64,000 nucleotides of DNA from Catalinimonas niigatensis (GCF_030506285.1 NZ_CP119422.1:1302001-1366000); one strand, 5' to 3'. Positions 25,231 through 33,138 are shown, counted from the stretch's first letter. Notes: generated from the sequence alone by a model not told the origin. Numbers and translations are program-made.

Positions 25231-26053
25231 GGGTAGAAGATTTTGAAGTGGTGTAATTTTGTGAATTTAAAAGCCAGTTGTTGGCAGCTGCCTGCCAGTC
25301 CTGCATGTCATTACGGCCTACTTTCCAGCCATTGGATTCGTAGTAGTTGACAAAACGAAGGGCCTGGCCTCGGGCAGTCATGACATTTGCACATATCTCT
25401 TTTTGCCCCAGCATATGGTCTTCTACTTCCTTGACAGAAGGTCTGACAAAAGTAGCGCCTCCTTTTGCTGTTTCTTTCTGGGGAAGGGGGGGCGGCGCAA
25501 CCCGGGGGGATGGGGCTTTTTCGCCACTGCAGTTATCGTCAACTCGTTCAGTATACCCCTTCCCTTTTTTTTCTATACCTATTCTATTTTTAATGAACAT
25601 ATTATTATCATATACTCGATCATTATAATCGATAATATTATCTATAAGGAGTGATTCCTGTTTTGGCGCGATAGAATCGGAAGAGGGGGGTGATAAATTC
25701 ACTGTGCCTCTTCCATTTTGACCCTTTGCCTCTTCCGATTTTTCGGAAGACTTGTCTATGTTTTCATAAGAGTGCTCCGTGAATTCGTGCAGGTAAATCC
25801 GCCGCAGGTTAGCTTGTTTTTCATCTATCTGAATCTGGATCAAACTCTGATTTCGGAGTTGCCTAAGCCAGTAGGATATGGTTTCTTTCTTAACACCATA
25901 AAGAGAGGCCAAATAGCGGTTACTGGCCCAGCAGTAACCCTCTTTGTCACAGAGGGCTTTGATCTCTCCGTACAATAGCTTGGCATGAGCTGATAACTGT
26001 CTGTCAAATCTTACTGGCGACGGAATATTGATCTGATAAGCTGGATATTTCAT
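25181..26053 (-). CDS. Winged-helix replication-type protein (HTH_36)
   Basis: A 290-residue protein starting at ATG 26053 (MKYPAYQINIPSPVRF); the frame is open further upstream, but that part overlaps the preceding gene and is not protein-like. The N-terminal 100 residues form a winged helix (HAKLLYGEIKALCDKEGYCWASNRYLASLYGVKKETISYWLRQLR), typical of DnaD/RepA-like initiators of mobile elements. A low-complexity linker (about 120-205) is rich in Ser, Pro and charged residues and includes a G+C-dense stretch at DNA level. The end (about 225-275: MLGQKEICANVMTARGQALRFVNYYESNGWKVGRNDMQDWQAAANNWL) resembles the C-terminal module of such initiators. It sits between a small HTH gene and the helicase loader. 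Confidence 0.75.
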   Translation of the reverse strand: MKYPAYQINIPSPVRFDRQLSAHAKLLYGEIKALCDKEGYCWASNRYLASLYGVKKETISYWLRQLRNQSLIQIQIDEKQANLRRIYLHEFTEHSYENIDKSSEKSEEAKGQNGRGTVNLSPPSSDSIAPKQESLLIDNIIDYNDRVYDNNMFIKNRIGIEKKGKGYTERVDDNCSGEKAPSPRVAPPPLPQKETAKGGATFVRPSVKEVEDHMLGQKEICANVMTARGQALRFVNYYESNGWKVGRNDMQDWQAAANNWLLNSQNYTTSKSSTHERLHTTRNKDYSIPL

Positions 26054-26328
26054 AGTTGATGAGCATTTACCAGGTTCTCTTCTATGACTTTCATAATGCC
26101 ATCGTAAGGGTAGTAAATCACTCCACCTACTTTGCTGTAGGGTAAGGTGCCGTTGATGCGCAGGTTTTGCAGTGTCCCCGCTGAGATGGCCAGCATCTTC
26201 CTGACTTCCGGCGAGCGCAGCCATCGCTTTGGTTCATGATTTGACTTAGAAAGAACCGCTTTGAGTTCTTCTACCAGCTCCTGCTTGAAGAGAAACAGGT
26301 CATCGGTGGTGATAATTTGTGCAGACAT
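26050..26328 (-). CDS. Helix-turn-helix excisionase-like protein (92 aa)
   Basis: A small HTH_17-type DNA-binding protein beginning MSAQIITTDDLFLFKQEL. The core KRWLRSPEVRKMLAISAGTLQNLRINGTLPYSKVGGVIYY is the pattern of excisionase/MerR-like winged helices common in Bacteroidota integrative elements. The stop overlaps the start of the winged-helix replication gene by 4 bp (ATGA), so the two are co-translated. It may act as a recombination directionality factor or as a regulator of the replication cassette. I chose ATG 26328 over an upstream ATG at 26364 because the extra residues do not look conserved. Confidence 0.8.
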   Translation of the reverse strand: MSAQIITTDDLFLFKQELVEELKAVLSKSNHEPKRWLRSPEVRKMLAISAGTLQNLRINGTLPYSKVGGVIYYPYDGIMKVIEENLVNAHQL

Positions 26329-26558
26329 AATTCTAATTTTTGTTGGTGAATAATATGTCTGCAAGTAGAAAAAAAGAAGAATACCAAAACAGGGGTAGTG
26401 TGAGTACTCACCCTACTCTACTTATTGATTATCAATGGTTTACAATAGCATAAATTTTGAAATATTTTCTCTTTCAATGCAGCAAAAGCTTAGAAAAGCA
26501 TTGTCTTTGTCTATTATTATTCCTTGTGAACATGGAATCGTGAATGGATATAAAAATC

Positions 26559-28112
26559 CTACTTCGGCTTATCTTTTCTGATAAAGTTGATCATCTCCTG
26601 GAGCTTTTCCCGCACTACTTCTTGAGTACGAGCATCCGCTTCGTACTGACGGTTGTACAGGCTTCCTTCGGCTAGATCTTTTTTATGCGTTGTAGAAAGC
26701 ACCTGGTTAAAAAGACGATAAACAGCGGCTTTATTTCCTTCGGGAAAAAGCTTTACTTCAAAAAATAAACGGATCAGGTAAGCCCACTGCCTAACAGAAA
26801 GTTTGGTAGGGATTTTTGATACATCTCCTTCCAGGATTCCATCAACTGGACTGGATGTAACTGATAATGGGGCAGGTACATTTGCTTTTAATTCCTGCTG
26901 GTACCGTTGAATATCTTCTTCTATATAATTATTGATCTGTCCTTCCAAAGTAGCGTATCCAGGTTTGAAAGCATGGCGTATTTTAGGGGCTAATTGTTTA
27001 CTCAGCTTGCGATAGTGGTAAAGTACATCTAATCTTTCCGAGACAAGCACCTTCTCTTCCAGTTTGTTGTCCAGGCATCTCATTAGATAAGCAAGAAAAG
27101 CGGGGCTGTTAAAGTTAAGCTGGTACAAAACACTGGCAATCTGGAAGTCATTTACTTTCTCTTTTTTAGTAACTATTTCTAATTCCTCTAGCAGTTTTTT
27201 TAAGTACATCAGATCCAGATAAGTAATCTGCGCTGGCTTTATGCTTTCAAATTTTAGAAAGGCTTCATTGAGTACTGAGAGCAAATCTTCTGAGCTAGAG
27301 GATTGTAAAAGAGCTGCCTGGATGGCATTGTATCTTTTAAGGAGATCTGTTTTAGAAATCAGGGAGTTGTGATAGGAAACATAGCCATGCATACCCAGGT
27401 ATTGAACAAACTTCTGTTCTATAAAAAGAATCAGCTCTTCTATGCTCAAAAAGATAAGTTTGAAGACATCAGGGAGGTTATATTCACCTGAAAAATCATA
27501 AACTTTTTTCTCTTCATCATCCAAATAAGCAAGCAGCTGACTGGCATAAGTGATTAATGTTTGCTGATGGTCCTGCACATACTTTTGGGCTTTCTTTCGT
27601 GAAGGAACCTTATGAATGTATTGCAACATTTGTTGCTGCACCAATGCTACCTGCTCAATCAAAAGCTTTTGGTAAAAGTGGTAACGTCTTTCCTCAAAGT
27701 TCAGGTCATCCAATGGATAATGAGCATATAGTTCCAAGTGAACGCTACCGCTTTCATCCTGCCAGTGGTACCATTCAATGATTGATTCAGAGGCAAGCGA
27801 AAGCCGTTGTAATACCATGCCCAAAAGTACTTCTCCGGCATGGACATCGTATACCTGTACCTCATGGTTTAAGACGATAAATATAGGAGGGTGATAGCGA
27901 TCTAACAGTCTTATGTCAAGGGATTCAACTGAAAGTGACTGATCATCAGACTGCCCAAACTGAGCATGAATTTGTCTGGCGCAAGTCTCCGGCACTTTTG
28001 AAAGGTGCTTGTAAAACCGGGCTTGCTCTGAAGGTTCAGTAGGAAAATACAAGGGTGACAGGCTTCCCTGTACCACTTGATTAATAATGTTGAGTTCGTA
28101 GGACACAATCAA
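26559..28112 (-). CDS. Large hypothetical protein of the mobile module (517 aa)
   Basis: I do not recognise the family. The 517-residue product is soluble, leucine- and glutamine-rich and mostly helical, without a signal peptide or obvious nucleotide-binding motif. An N-terminal region (about 60-160) has beta-like segments with aromatic residues (RYHPPIFIVLNHEVQVYDVHAGEVL), and the remainder looks like helical repeats. The C-terminal part (about 425-515: PTKLSVRQWAYLIRLFFEVKLFPEGNKAAVYRLF) resembles the end domain of RteC-like regulators of Bacteroidota conjugative transposons, but I cannot confirm that. The start is TTG at 28112; GTG two codons later is an alternative. Confidence 0.65.
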   Translation of the reverse strand: MIVSYELNIINQVVQGSLSPLYFPTEPSEQARFYKHLSKVPETCARQIHAQFGQSDDQSLSVESLDIRLLDRYHPPIFIVLNHEVQVYDVHAGEVLLGMVLQRLSLASESIIEWYHWQDESGSVHLELYAHYPLDDLNFEERRYHFYQKLLIEQVALVQQQMLQYIHKVPSRKKAQKYVQDHQQTLITYASQLLAYLDDEEKKVYDFSGEYNLPDVFKLIFLSIEELILFIEQKFVQYLGMHGYVSYHNSLISKTDLLKRYNAIQAALLQSSSSEDLLSVLNEAFLKFESIKPAQITYLDLMYLKKLLEELEIVTKKEKVNDFQIASVLYQLNFNSPAFLAYLMRCLDNKLEEKVLVSERLDVLYHYRKLSKQLAPKIRHAFKPGYATLEGQINNYIEEDIQRYQQELKANVPAPLSVTSSPVDGILEGDVSKIPTKLSVRQWAYLIRLFFEVKLFPEGNKAAVYRLFNQVLSTTHKKDLAEGSLYNRQYEADARTQEVVREKLQEMINFIRKDKPK

Positions 28113-28225
28113 TGGTTTTTAGAATACCACATCACAATAAAAACCAAATTTATATATAATTATTTATATTTTATATATGTTGAATCATATCCATATCATT
28201 TGAAGTTAAATTACCCCTACCACAT

Positions 28226-29011
28226 TTACTTTTCAGCGACTATTTTCCCATTACTGCTCATCTGCTTCTGTGCTTTTCTTTTCAGCTGACACTGCTCACA
28301 GTCTCGTTTGTAGCGGGATAGTTGCTGATAGGTATCGGCCTGGTAACCACAGGTCACACACATCCGGTTTTCAGCGACCAATTGTAGTTCTTCTTTATGC
28401 TCTCGTTGTTGCTTGCTTAGGGTTTGTTGAAGTTTGGTAAGTGCCTGCTTAGCTTCGGTAAGTTCTTCGTTACGTTTGGTGAGTTGTGCTTCCAGCGTGG
28501 TAAGAGACTGGTGAGCAGTGGTAACTTCTTCCTTAAGTCTGGTAGCGATTTGCTGAGCCTGTTGTAAAGCCTGCTGATCTGCTTGTTGGCCTTTCAACTC
28601 CTTCCACTTGCCTACGAAGAGGTATACAAACAGGTAGTTGATCACAGCGATCAGTAAACTGAAAAGCTGACTAACAAAAATGTCTTGAGTAGCTTTAGTA
28701 AAGTCCCAGGCATCAAAAAAGAGGGTGGTGATAAAGTAACCGGCAAAAGCAAAGAGCACTGGAAATGCCTGATGGACCAGTTTACTATTGGCAGCGGTGG
28801 TAAGAATTGTCAAGTGTATAGCTACAGAGAGAAACCAAGCTGCCCCTTCTCTTTGCCAGCCAATGATGGTTTCCGGCAGTTGGTTGATCAACAGCGCCTG
28901 ACTTTCATATACCAGATAGGCATACATGGCAAACATACCGATCATGATGGGTGGTAGAGTGAATAGGCTTTCGGCAATCTTTTCAAAAAACTGATGTATT
29001 CTTCTTTCCAT
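28226..29011 (-). CDS. Membrane protein with coiled coil and zinc-ribbon-like end (261 aa)
   Basis: I do not recognise the family. Four hydrophobic helices fill about residues 15-135, followed by a long Gln/Glu/Leu-rich coiled coil (about 140-215) and a C-terminal Cys cluster (CVTCGYQAD and CEQCQLKRKAQKQ), which gives two CxxC pairs as in a small zinc ribbon. The predicted layout is a membrane anchor with a cytoplasmic coiled-coil stalk and a zinc-binding tip. The start codon is immediately preceded by a telomere-like G-tract repeat on the opposite strand. It lies within the mobile module but has no obvious partner. Confidence 0.7.
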   Translation of the reverse strand: MERRIHQFFEKIAESLFTLPPIMIGMFAMYAYLVYESQALLINQLPETIIGWQREGAAWFLSVAIHLTILTTAANSKLVHQAFPVLFAFAGYFITTLFFDAWDFTKATQDIFVSQLFSLLIAVINYLFVYLFVGKWKELKGQQADQQALQQAQQIATRLKEEVTTAHQSLTTLEAQLTKRNEELTEAKQALTKLQQTLSKQQREHKEELQLVAENRMCVTCGYQADTYQQLSRYKRDCEQCQLKRKAQKQMSSNGKIVAEK

Positions 29012-29012
29012 A

Positions 29013-29035
29013 GGGTTTGGGGTTTGGGGTTTGGG
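29013..29035 (+). repeat. Telomere-like heptamer repeat with four G-runs
   Basis: The + strand reads three tandem copies of GGGTTTG-type units with G-runs of 3, 4, 4 and 3, enough to form an intramolecular G-quadruplex. It begins 2 bp upstream of the start codon of the minus-strand membrane protein gene, so it lies in that gene's leader (C-rich in the RNA). Related but less regular GAGTTT/GGGTTT runs occur before the relaxase gene (23860-23895). Confidence 0.75.
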
Positions 29036-29040
29036 AGTTT

Positions 29041-29061
29041 ACCCCGGATCTGATCCGGGGT
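29041..29061. repeat. Perfect 21-bp palindrome
   Basis: ACCCCGGATC-T-GATCCGGGGT is a perfect 10-bp inverted repeat around one base. It lies 7 bp after the stop of the nuclease gene on the minus strand, so it could stabilise or end that transcript, but there is no T-tract. Confidence 0.8.
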
Positions 29062-29068
29062 CTAGAGT

Positions 29069-29773
29069 TCAAAGTTCAGGGTACAAAGCTTTGCTTCGGT
29101 TGTAACTGAGAGGAGGCTCTTTCATAAGAGAGTTAGCAGAGTAACTGCCGTTGCGTCGTTCGTAATAGATGGTTTCAAACAGGTCTAGCTCTTTCACTCT
29201 TTGTAGAAGATGCTGGTATTTCTTTCTTCCTTCGGCGATAAACTGGCTGTTAGTAAACTTCTGGACAAAGAATAGCCGTTTGGCTTTTTTGCTTACCCCA
29301 ATCAGACATACCTGCTTGGCACCAATACTGTCGGCATAGAAAGCCATCTGGCGGTCGTAGTTGTATTCATGGCAACTTTGAATAAATGCTGATAAGCTAC
29401 TGGTTGAAGTCGTCTTAAAATCTATCACTGATGGGTTATCTGTCTCAGTGTTAACAATCAAATCCAACTTACACTTACACAAAATCCCGCTGCTTGGCTC
29501 TTTCCAGAGAATGACTTTTTCCTTCTCTGAATCTTGAAGCAATCCTTTGCAGAATTGATTACTGATGACAGTGCGGTACATGCGATAGAGCAGTCTGATA
29601 TCTAAATCAAGGCAACTTTCAGTGCGAAATTTCTCTGGTTCTAAGAGCAGTTCGTGAAATGCGCCTCCCAATCGGAATGCTGCTTCCGGCTTATGGTATG
29701 GAGTATTGCTTAGGATATGCTCAGCAATACTTAAATCACTGTTGCTGATCCGCTGTAGTTGGTAGTAAGACAT
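29069..29773 (-). CDS. PD-(D/E)XK exonuclease-like protein
   Basis: A 234-residue nuclease of the RecB/exonuclease-VIII type. The start resembles that class (LSIAEHILSNTPYHKPEAAFRLGGAFHELLLEPEKF, with GxxxHxLLLxP), and the catalytic core is visible as LDLIVN, then PSVIDFKTT (Asp and Lys of the D-x(n)-(D/E)xK motif), then YDRQMAFYAD. Such enzymes resect double-stranded DNA ends for single-strand annealing recombination in phages and integrative elements. Downstream genes of the module are an unknown membrane protein; upstream lie a coiled-coil protein and an SSB-like protein, which supports a recombination role. Confidence 0.8.
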   Translation of the reverse strand: MSYYQLQRISNSDLSIAEHILSNTPYHKPEAAFRLGGAFHELLLEPEKFRTESCLDLDIRLLYRMYRTVISNQFCKGLLQDSEKEKVILWKEPSSGILCKCKLDLIVNTETDNPSVIDFKTTSTSSLSAFIQSCHEYNYDRQMAFYADSIGAKQVCLIGVSKKAKRLFFVQKFTNSQFIAEGRKKYQHLLQRVKELDLFETIYYERRNGSYSANSLMKEPPLSYNRSKALYPEL

Positions 29774-29829
29774 GACAATGAAAAATGTACAATGAGAAAT
29801 GCCGCCGTGGAGCGGAACAATGAGTAATT

Positions 29830-29905
29830 TTGACCGGTTTACAGTGACCGGAGACTGGAAACCGAAAACCGGTAGAATCCGGTCTCCCGTATCCGGTTTC
29901 CATCC
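29830..29905. repeat. Nested CCGG-centred inverted repeats
   Basis: Within about 75 bp the motif ACCGG/CCGGT occurs several times in both orientations. GGAAACCG pairs with CCGGTTTCC, ACCGG-tagaat-CCGGT forms an inner hairpin, and GACCGGAGAC pairs with part of GGTCTCC. The region lies between the coiled-coil gene and the nuclease gene and is not coding. Confidence 0.6.
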
Positions 29906-30529
29906 TCACCGATAAACCGTTTGTTGCTTCTGATAAATAGACATCCCAGCAATCTCCCGTTTTCCTTCGCGGATAGCCTGTCTGACTTTCTGCTCGTCCA
30001 GCATCAGGTATTGTCGGGGCACTTTGGAAAGGTCATTTACTTCAAACGTCCAGACTTTACGCACCCCATCAGTACTGTGCTGGGCTACTGCAATCTGCCT
30101 TTTGAACTGGCTTTCCTGCCGTACTTGCTCAGCATTATCGCCTTCTTCTTTCAAACGCTCTTGCTCTTCCTGGGCAATCTTATCCAGCATCGCTTGCTGC
30201 TGAGCAGCTATTCGGGCATTGAACTGTTGAATTAGATCATCGGCTTTCTGTATGACTTCTTCAATGGGAGTAATCAATTCTTTTTCCCTGGCTATCCAGT
30301 TTTTGATTTCATCCTGCATGGGGGTGGTAATGGCTTTACGGGCAGCGCCTACCTGTTTGATCAACTGTTTGCCTTCTCTGATTGCAGCGGCGACTATGGC
30401 CTTATCCCCTTCGTCATTAACGACTTCTACCATCTTCATCACCCGGACCAGGTTGTTGATTTTCTTGTTGGTTTCCGTTTGAAATCTGATAATCGCAGAG
30501 GATTTGATTTGGGTATGCTTGGCTAACAT
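29906..30529 (-). CDS. Coiled-coil protein of a recombination module (207 aa)
   Basis: Starting at ATG 30529 (MLAKHTQIKSSAIIRF) the protein is almost entirely helical: a conserved-looking N-terminal part (about 30-95, with AAAIREGKQLIKQVGAARKAITTPMQDEIKNW) and a long Glu/Gln coiled coil (about 95-150), then a short C-terminal domain (KVWTFEVNDLSKVPRQYLMLDEQKVRQAIREGKREIAGM). This layout is like phage DUF1351-type proteins encoded next to exonucleases and recombinases. An open upstream extension overlaps the next gene and is probably not used. It lies between the nuclease and the SSB-like gene on the same strand. Confidence 0.65.
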   Translation of the reverse strand: MLAKHTQIKSSAIIRFQTETNKKINNLVRVMKMVEVVNDEGDKAIVAAAIREGKQLIKQVGAARKAITTPMQDEIKNWIAREKELITPIEEVIQKADDLIQQFNARIAAQQQAMLDKIAQEEQERLKEEGDNAEQVRQESQFKRQIAVAQHSTDGVRKVWTFEVNDLSKVPRQYLMLDEQKVRQAIREGKREIAGMSIYQKQQTVYR

Positions 30530-30629
30530 GATGTGGTTTGGTTTGATCGTGAAAAGAAAATGAATAGTAGGAAGGGATTTGTCTTTCCCTTCCTTGTAGA
30601 TAAGTATTACTTGGTTACTCCAGAAGACA

Positions 30630-31247
30630 TTACCCAAGCGGATATTCGCCTTCAAAGATTTTGTCCAGGTCACAGGAGACTTCTCCTAAAGCCTCTTCAA
30701 TCTCTGCGGACAAAGGTTTGGGAGGACTCACTACTACTGTATATTCAGTATTCAAACCTTCACCTTTCTTTTCTACCGTCAGATCATAACCACCAGGATG
30801 TCCGTATTCTTCACTTTCTACATAGCTCTTGATAGCTTTCAGGATGGACTTTTGGGTAATTTCCAGTACCTGTAGCTTTTCTTTCTGGTAGTTGTACACC
30901 AGACTGGCGATGAAGTATTTTTGGCCTTCCATTTCCCCATCCTTTTTCATCCGCACATTGCGGTTGATCATTTCCTCTACGGAAAATTCTCCTTCTGCTT
31001 CACGTCTGCGATAAGGTTTAGTAGACTCTGTACCATCTTCCCGCTCTACTTTGCCAAAGAAGATAAAACCGGATACAGGATCTCCTACAAAGCGGAAACG
31101 GTTCTTTCCGTACTCCATCTTCATAAACTGGTTACGCTTCTCGGGTATCTCATGCCCTCTGTCAAAAAAATTAGGCGTTGCCAATACAGTACTTTTATCG
31201 TTAACTAACTCGTTACTAGTCGCTGAAATGTCTTTTACTTTTGTCAT
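30630..31247 (-). CDS. Single-strand DNA-binding-like protein (205 aa)
   Basis: A soluble acidic protein, MTKVKDISATSNEL to GEYPLG. Core segments (NRFRFVGDPVSGFIFFGKVERED and MEGQKYFIASLVYNYQKEKLQVLEITQKSILKAIKSY) recall gp32-like single-strand DNA-binding proteins of phages, where a beta-barrel with Lys/Arg and aromatic residues is followed by an acidic tail; here the last 25 residues are Glu/Asp-rich (SAEIEEALGEVSCDLDKIFEGEYP). With the nuclease and coiled-coil genes downstream it would make an exonuclease plus SSB recombination set. The family call is by pattern only. Confidence 0.6.
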   Translation of the reverse strand: MTKVKDISATSNELVNDKSTVLATPNFFDRGHEIPEKRNQFMKMEYGKNRFRFVGDPVSGFIFFGKVEREDGTESTKPYRRREAEGEFSVEEMINRNVRMKKDGEMEGQKYFIASLVYNYQKEKLQVLEITQKSILKAIKSYVESEEYGHPGGYDLTVEKKGEGLNTEYTVVVSPPKPLSAEIEEALGEVSCDLDKIFEGEYPLG

Positions 31248-31341
31248 GATCTTTAAAATTTTGTGTTAGAAAATAAGGTTAATTCATACCTCAATCCGGG
31301 GTGCACCTTGCTGATTGATTATACTACAATATACAACTATT

Positions 31342-31349
31342 ATACGTAT
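31342..31349. promoter_or_regulatory. TACGTA-type operator 1
   Basis: ATACGTAT palindrome about 95 bp upstream of the SSB-like gene (minus strand), suited to control of that transcript by the nearby XRE regulator. Confidence 0.4.
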
Positions 31350-31468
31350 TAAGCTAAAATACAAAAGTAAATAAGATATGAATAAATCAAGTAAATAAGC
31401 CTTAAATAGCCGTTTTTATAGTATTATATGAAGGTAATTTTAGGAGGATTAGTCAAATTATATGAAAT

Positions 31469-31480
31469 AAATACGTATTT
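31469..31480. promoter_or_regulatory. TACGTA-type operator 2
   Basis: AAATACGTATTT, a perfect 12-bp palindrome in the gap between the XRE regulator gene and the SSB-like operon. Confidence 0.45.
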
Positions 31481-31830
31481 TGTGAAGCTTTGGCACTTAA
31501 CTTGCAACCGTAGGCAATCTCTCCCCCACAAAAAATCAGGAATTGGCAAGAGAACTGGATGCCGGAATGTCGGACACCGCTGCCAGTCTTCCCCCACGCT
31601 AGTGCCGTAACCAACCGATTCAAACGGGCAAAGGTGGATAAGGCACGAATCCAGTGTACCTTCCTTTGACTGTTTGAGATAAGGTTGGTTATATTGGTGA
31701 AGATGGAAGGTGGTCGGCATTCCTAGGGTAAGTATGTGCAAACCAGTTCGGGGTGGCCGGCATTCCGGAGATAGCTTGCGCGAAGAGAGTATTGTCGCCT
31801 AAAAAATTAACCATGACAAAACGCTCTTGA

Positions 31831-32199
31831 TCATTCCTTTTGATAGGTTTCCAGTTGCTGGATGAGTTCCTGGTTTTGGGCTTCTAGCATCGCTATTTTC
31901 TGTTCCAGGTGTTTGATACGCAAGCTTTGTATTGAGTTAGGCTGGGTAGAATAAATTTCTGATCCTTCTTCAAACATAGGCACGTCATCTTTGAAGTAGT
32001 AATTGGCATTGACCCGCGGGTAGAGGTGAATGATTTCTGAGAGTGTTTCAAAGCTGGGTTTGGCTTGCCCTTTTTCTATTTTGTAGTACTTATCCGCACG
32101 GCTTAAGCCCAGGCGTTTGCTTACCTGATAGGCATTGGTGCCTAAGGCTTTAAATACTTCATTGAATTTCTCGTGAACACTTTTTTGATCTTCAGACAT
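31831..32199 (-). CDS. XRE-family regulator with C-terminal coiled coil (122 aa)
   Basis: A small DNA-binding protein: a helix-turn-helix domain (about 10-65, FNEVFKALGTNAYQVSKRLGLSRADKYYKIEKGQAKPSFETLSEIIHLYP) followed by a C-terminal coiled coil (about 92-120, IKHLEQKIAMLEAQNQELIQQLETYQ) that should give dimers. A perfect TATACGTATA palindrome lies 4 bp upstream of its ATG, and two related palindromes lie in front of the SSB-like operon, so it probably represses itself and that operon. Similar repressors control integrative elements in Bacteroidota. Confidence 0.85.
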   Translation of the reverse strand: MSEDQKSVHEKFNEVFKALGTNAYQVSKRLGLSRADKYYKIEKGQAKPSFETLSEIIHLYPRVNANYYFKDDVPMFEEGSEIYSTQPNSIQSLRIKHLEQKIAMLEAQNQELIQQLETYQKE

Positions 32200-32202
32200 A
32201 TT

Positions 32203-32212
32203 TATACGTATA
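32203..32212. promoter_or_regulatory. TACGTA-type operator 3 (XRE autoregulatory site)
   Basis: TATACGTATA, a perfect 10-bp palindrome 4 bp upstream of the XRE regulator start codon. Its position would block translation-proximal transcription, as expected for autorepression. Confidence 0.5.
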
Positions 32213-32213
32213 T

Positions 32214-32667
32214 TTTTCCACTAATTACGAGCTTTACTGCAAGCTTTCATACGATTTGTATTTCTTTGTTGAGAAGTACAGCTCAGCTTAAGAAATAAAG
32301 CAGAAAAACTATATGCTACCACTCTTCTTTATCGGGATCAATTTACCTGAGTTGGATGGGATAGACACCGCTTTCAAAGTGAGCAGGCAAAACACAATTC
32401 AAACCCTTTAGCAAAGCATTGGCTATGTAGCTTCTTGGAATAGCAGGACGGCGGAGCTGGTGGGTCAGCTTTGTACTGCGTCCTAAAGAAGCGGAATGAG
32501 TGGCTGAGGATCTGGACCGGTTTGGGTTGATGTGGGCGGCCAAGAGATTTCATAATTGTGGCCATTGTAAGGGTATGAATGCTTTTGGGCGATGGGCTAA
32601 AATATCTTTATCCCATCCAACTTCACCTTTGAAGGGTGGGCGGGATTTTCAAAAAAAAAAGGAATGC
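32214..32667. other. Non-coding stretch between RadC and XRE genes
   Basis: No gene is supported; short open frames here lack protein-like composition. A G-rich part (about 32450-32650) ends in an A10 run. I see no clear operator or RNA. Confidence 0.45.
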
Positions 32668-33138
32668 CTAAAGCACTCCTTCATCTGCAAATGAATAATA
32701 ACTTGGGTCTGGGGTGATAATGATATGATCAAGTACCGGTAAATCCAGAAAACTGCCTGCTTCTTTAAGTTTGCGGGTAAGCTGCATATCTGCCTGACTG
32801 GGCGTAAGATTTCCGCTCGGATGATTGTGCGCCAGAATAAGAGAACTGGCAGAACTTTTCAGTGCAGCAGCAAATATGAGCTTGGGATCTGCTACAGTTC
32901 CGGACATGCCTCCGGTAGAGATATTGACAATTCCCAACACTTTGTTGGCCCGGTTGAGCAGCAGGATTTTGAATTCTTCCAGCAATTCAAGTTTATTCTT
33001 ATCCCAATGCAGATGGAGAATACGGTAGGCATCTTCTGAGGAAGTAACTTTGGGACGCAGAGAGGCTTTGACTTTACTTTGGTAGTGAAGCGTGATTTCT
33101 GATACCTGGTAAAAAGAAGGATTTGAAATGGCAGTCAT
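32668..33138 (-). CDS. radC: RadC-like JAB/MPN-domain protein (156 aa)
   Basis: A short RadC-family protein beginning MTAISNPSFYQVSEI. The MPN+/JAMM metal motif is complete: Glu in the upstream EEFKILLLN region, HNHPSGNLTPSQAD with the HxH and downstream Asp, and a closing LPVLDHIIITPDPSYYSFADEG. The N-terminal HhH part of chromosomal RadC is missing, as is typical of copies carried by mobile elements, where they accompany anti-restriction and mobilisation genes. The biochemical role is not settled; it is no longer regarded as a core DNA repair enzyme. Confidence 0.88.
   Translation of the reverse strand: MTAISNPSFYQVSEITLHYQSKVKASLRPKVTSSEDAYRILHLHWDKNKLELLEEFKILLLNRANKVLGIVNISTGGMSGTVADPKLIFAAALKSSASSLILAHNHPSGNLTPSQADMQLTRKLKEAGSFLDLPVLDHIIITPDPSYYSFADEGVL

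Larger units (their letters stand above)
31262..31830. other. Regulatory intergenic region of the mobile module
   Basis: No gene is supported. It holds two TACGTA palindromes (31342-31349 and 31469-31480) and three copies of a 15-base motif GGTG-Y-CCGGCATTCC-like: 31709-31723, 31752-31766 and, inverted with two changes, 31563-31577. These may be operator and iteron-like sites. Confidence 0.5.

Noticed and set aside
31424-31741. 105-codon frame on the - strand
   Set aside because: Composition unlike protein and it covers operator-like palindromes and repeats; treated as non-coding.
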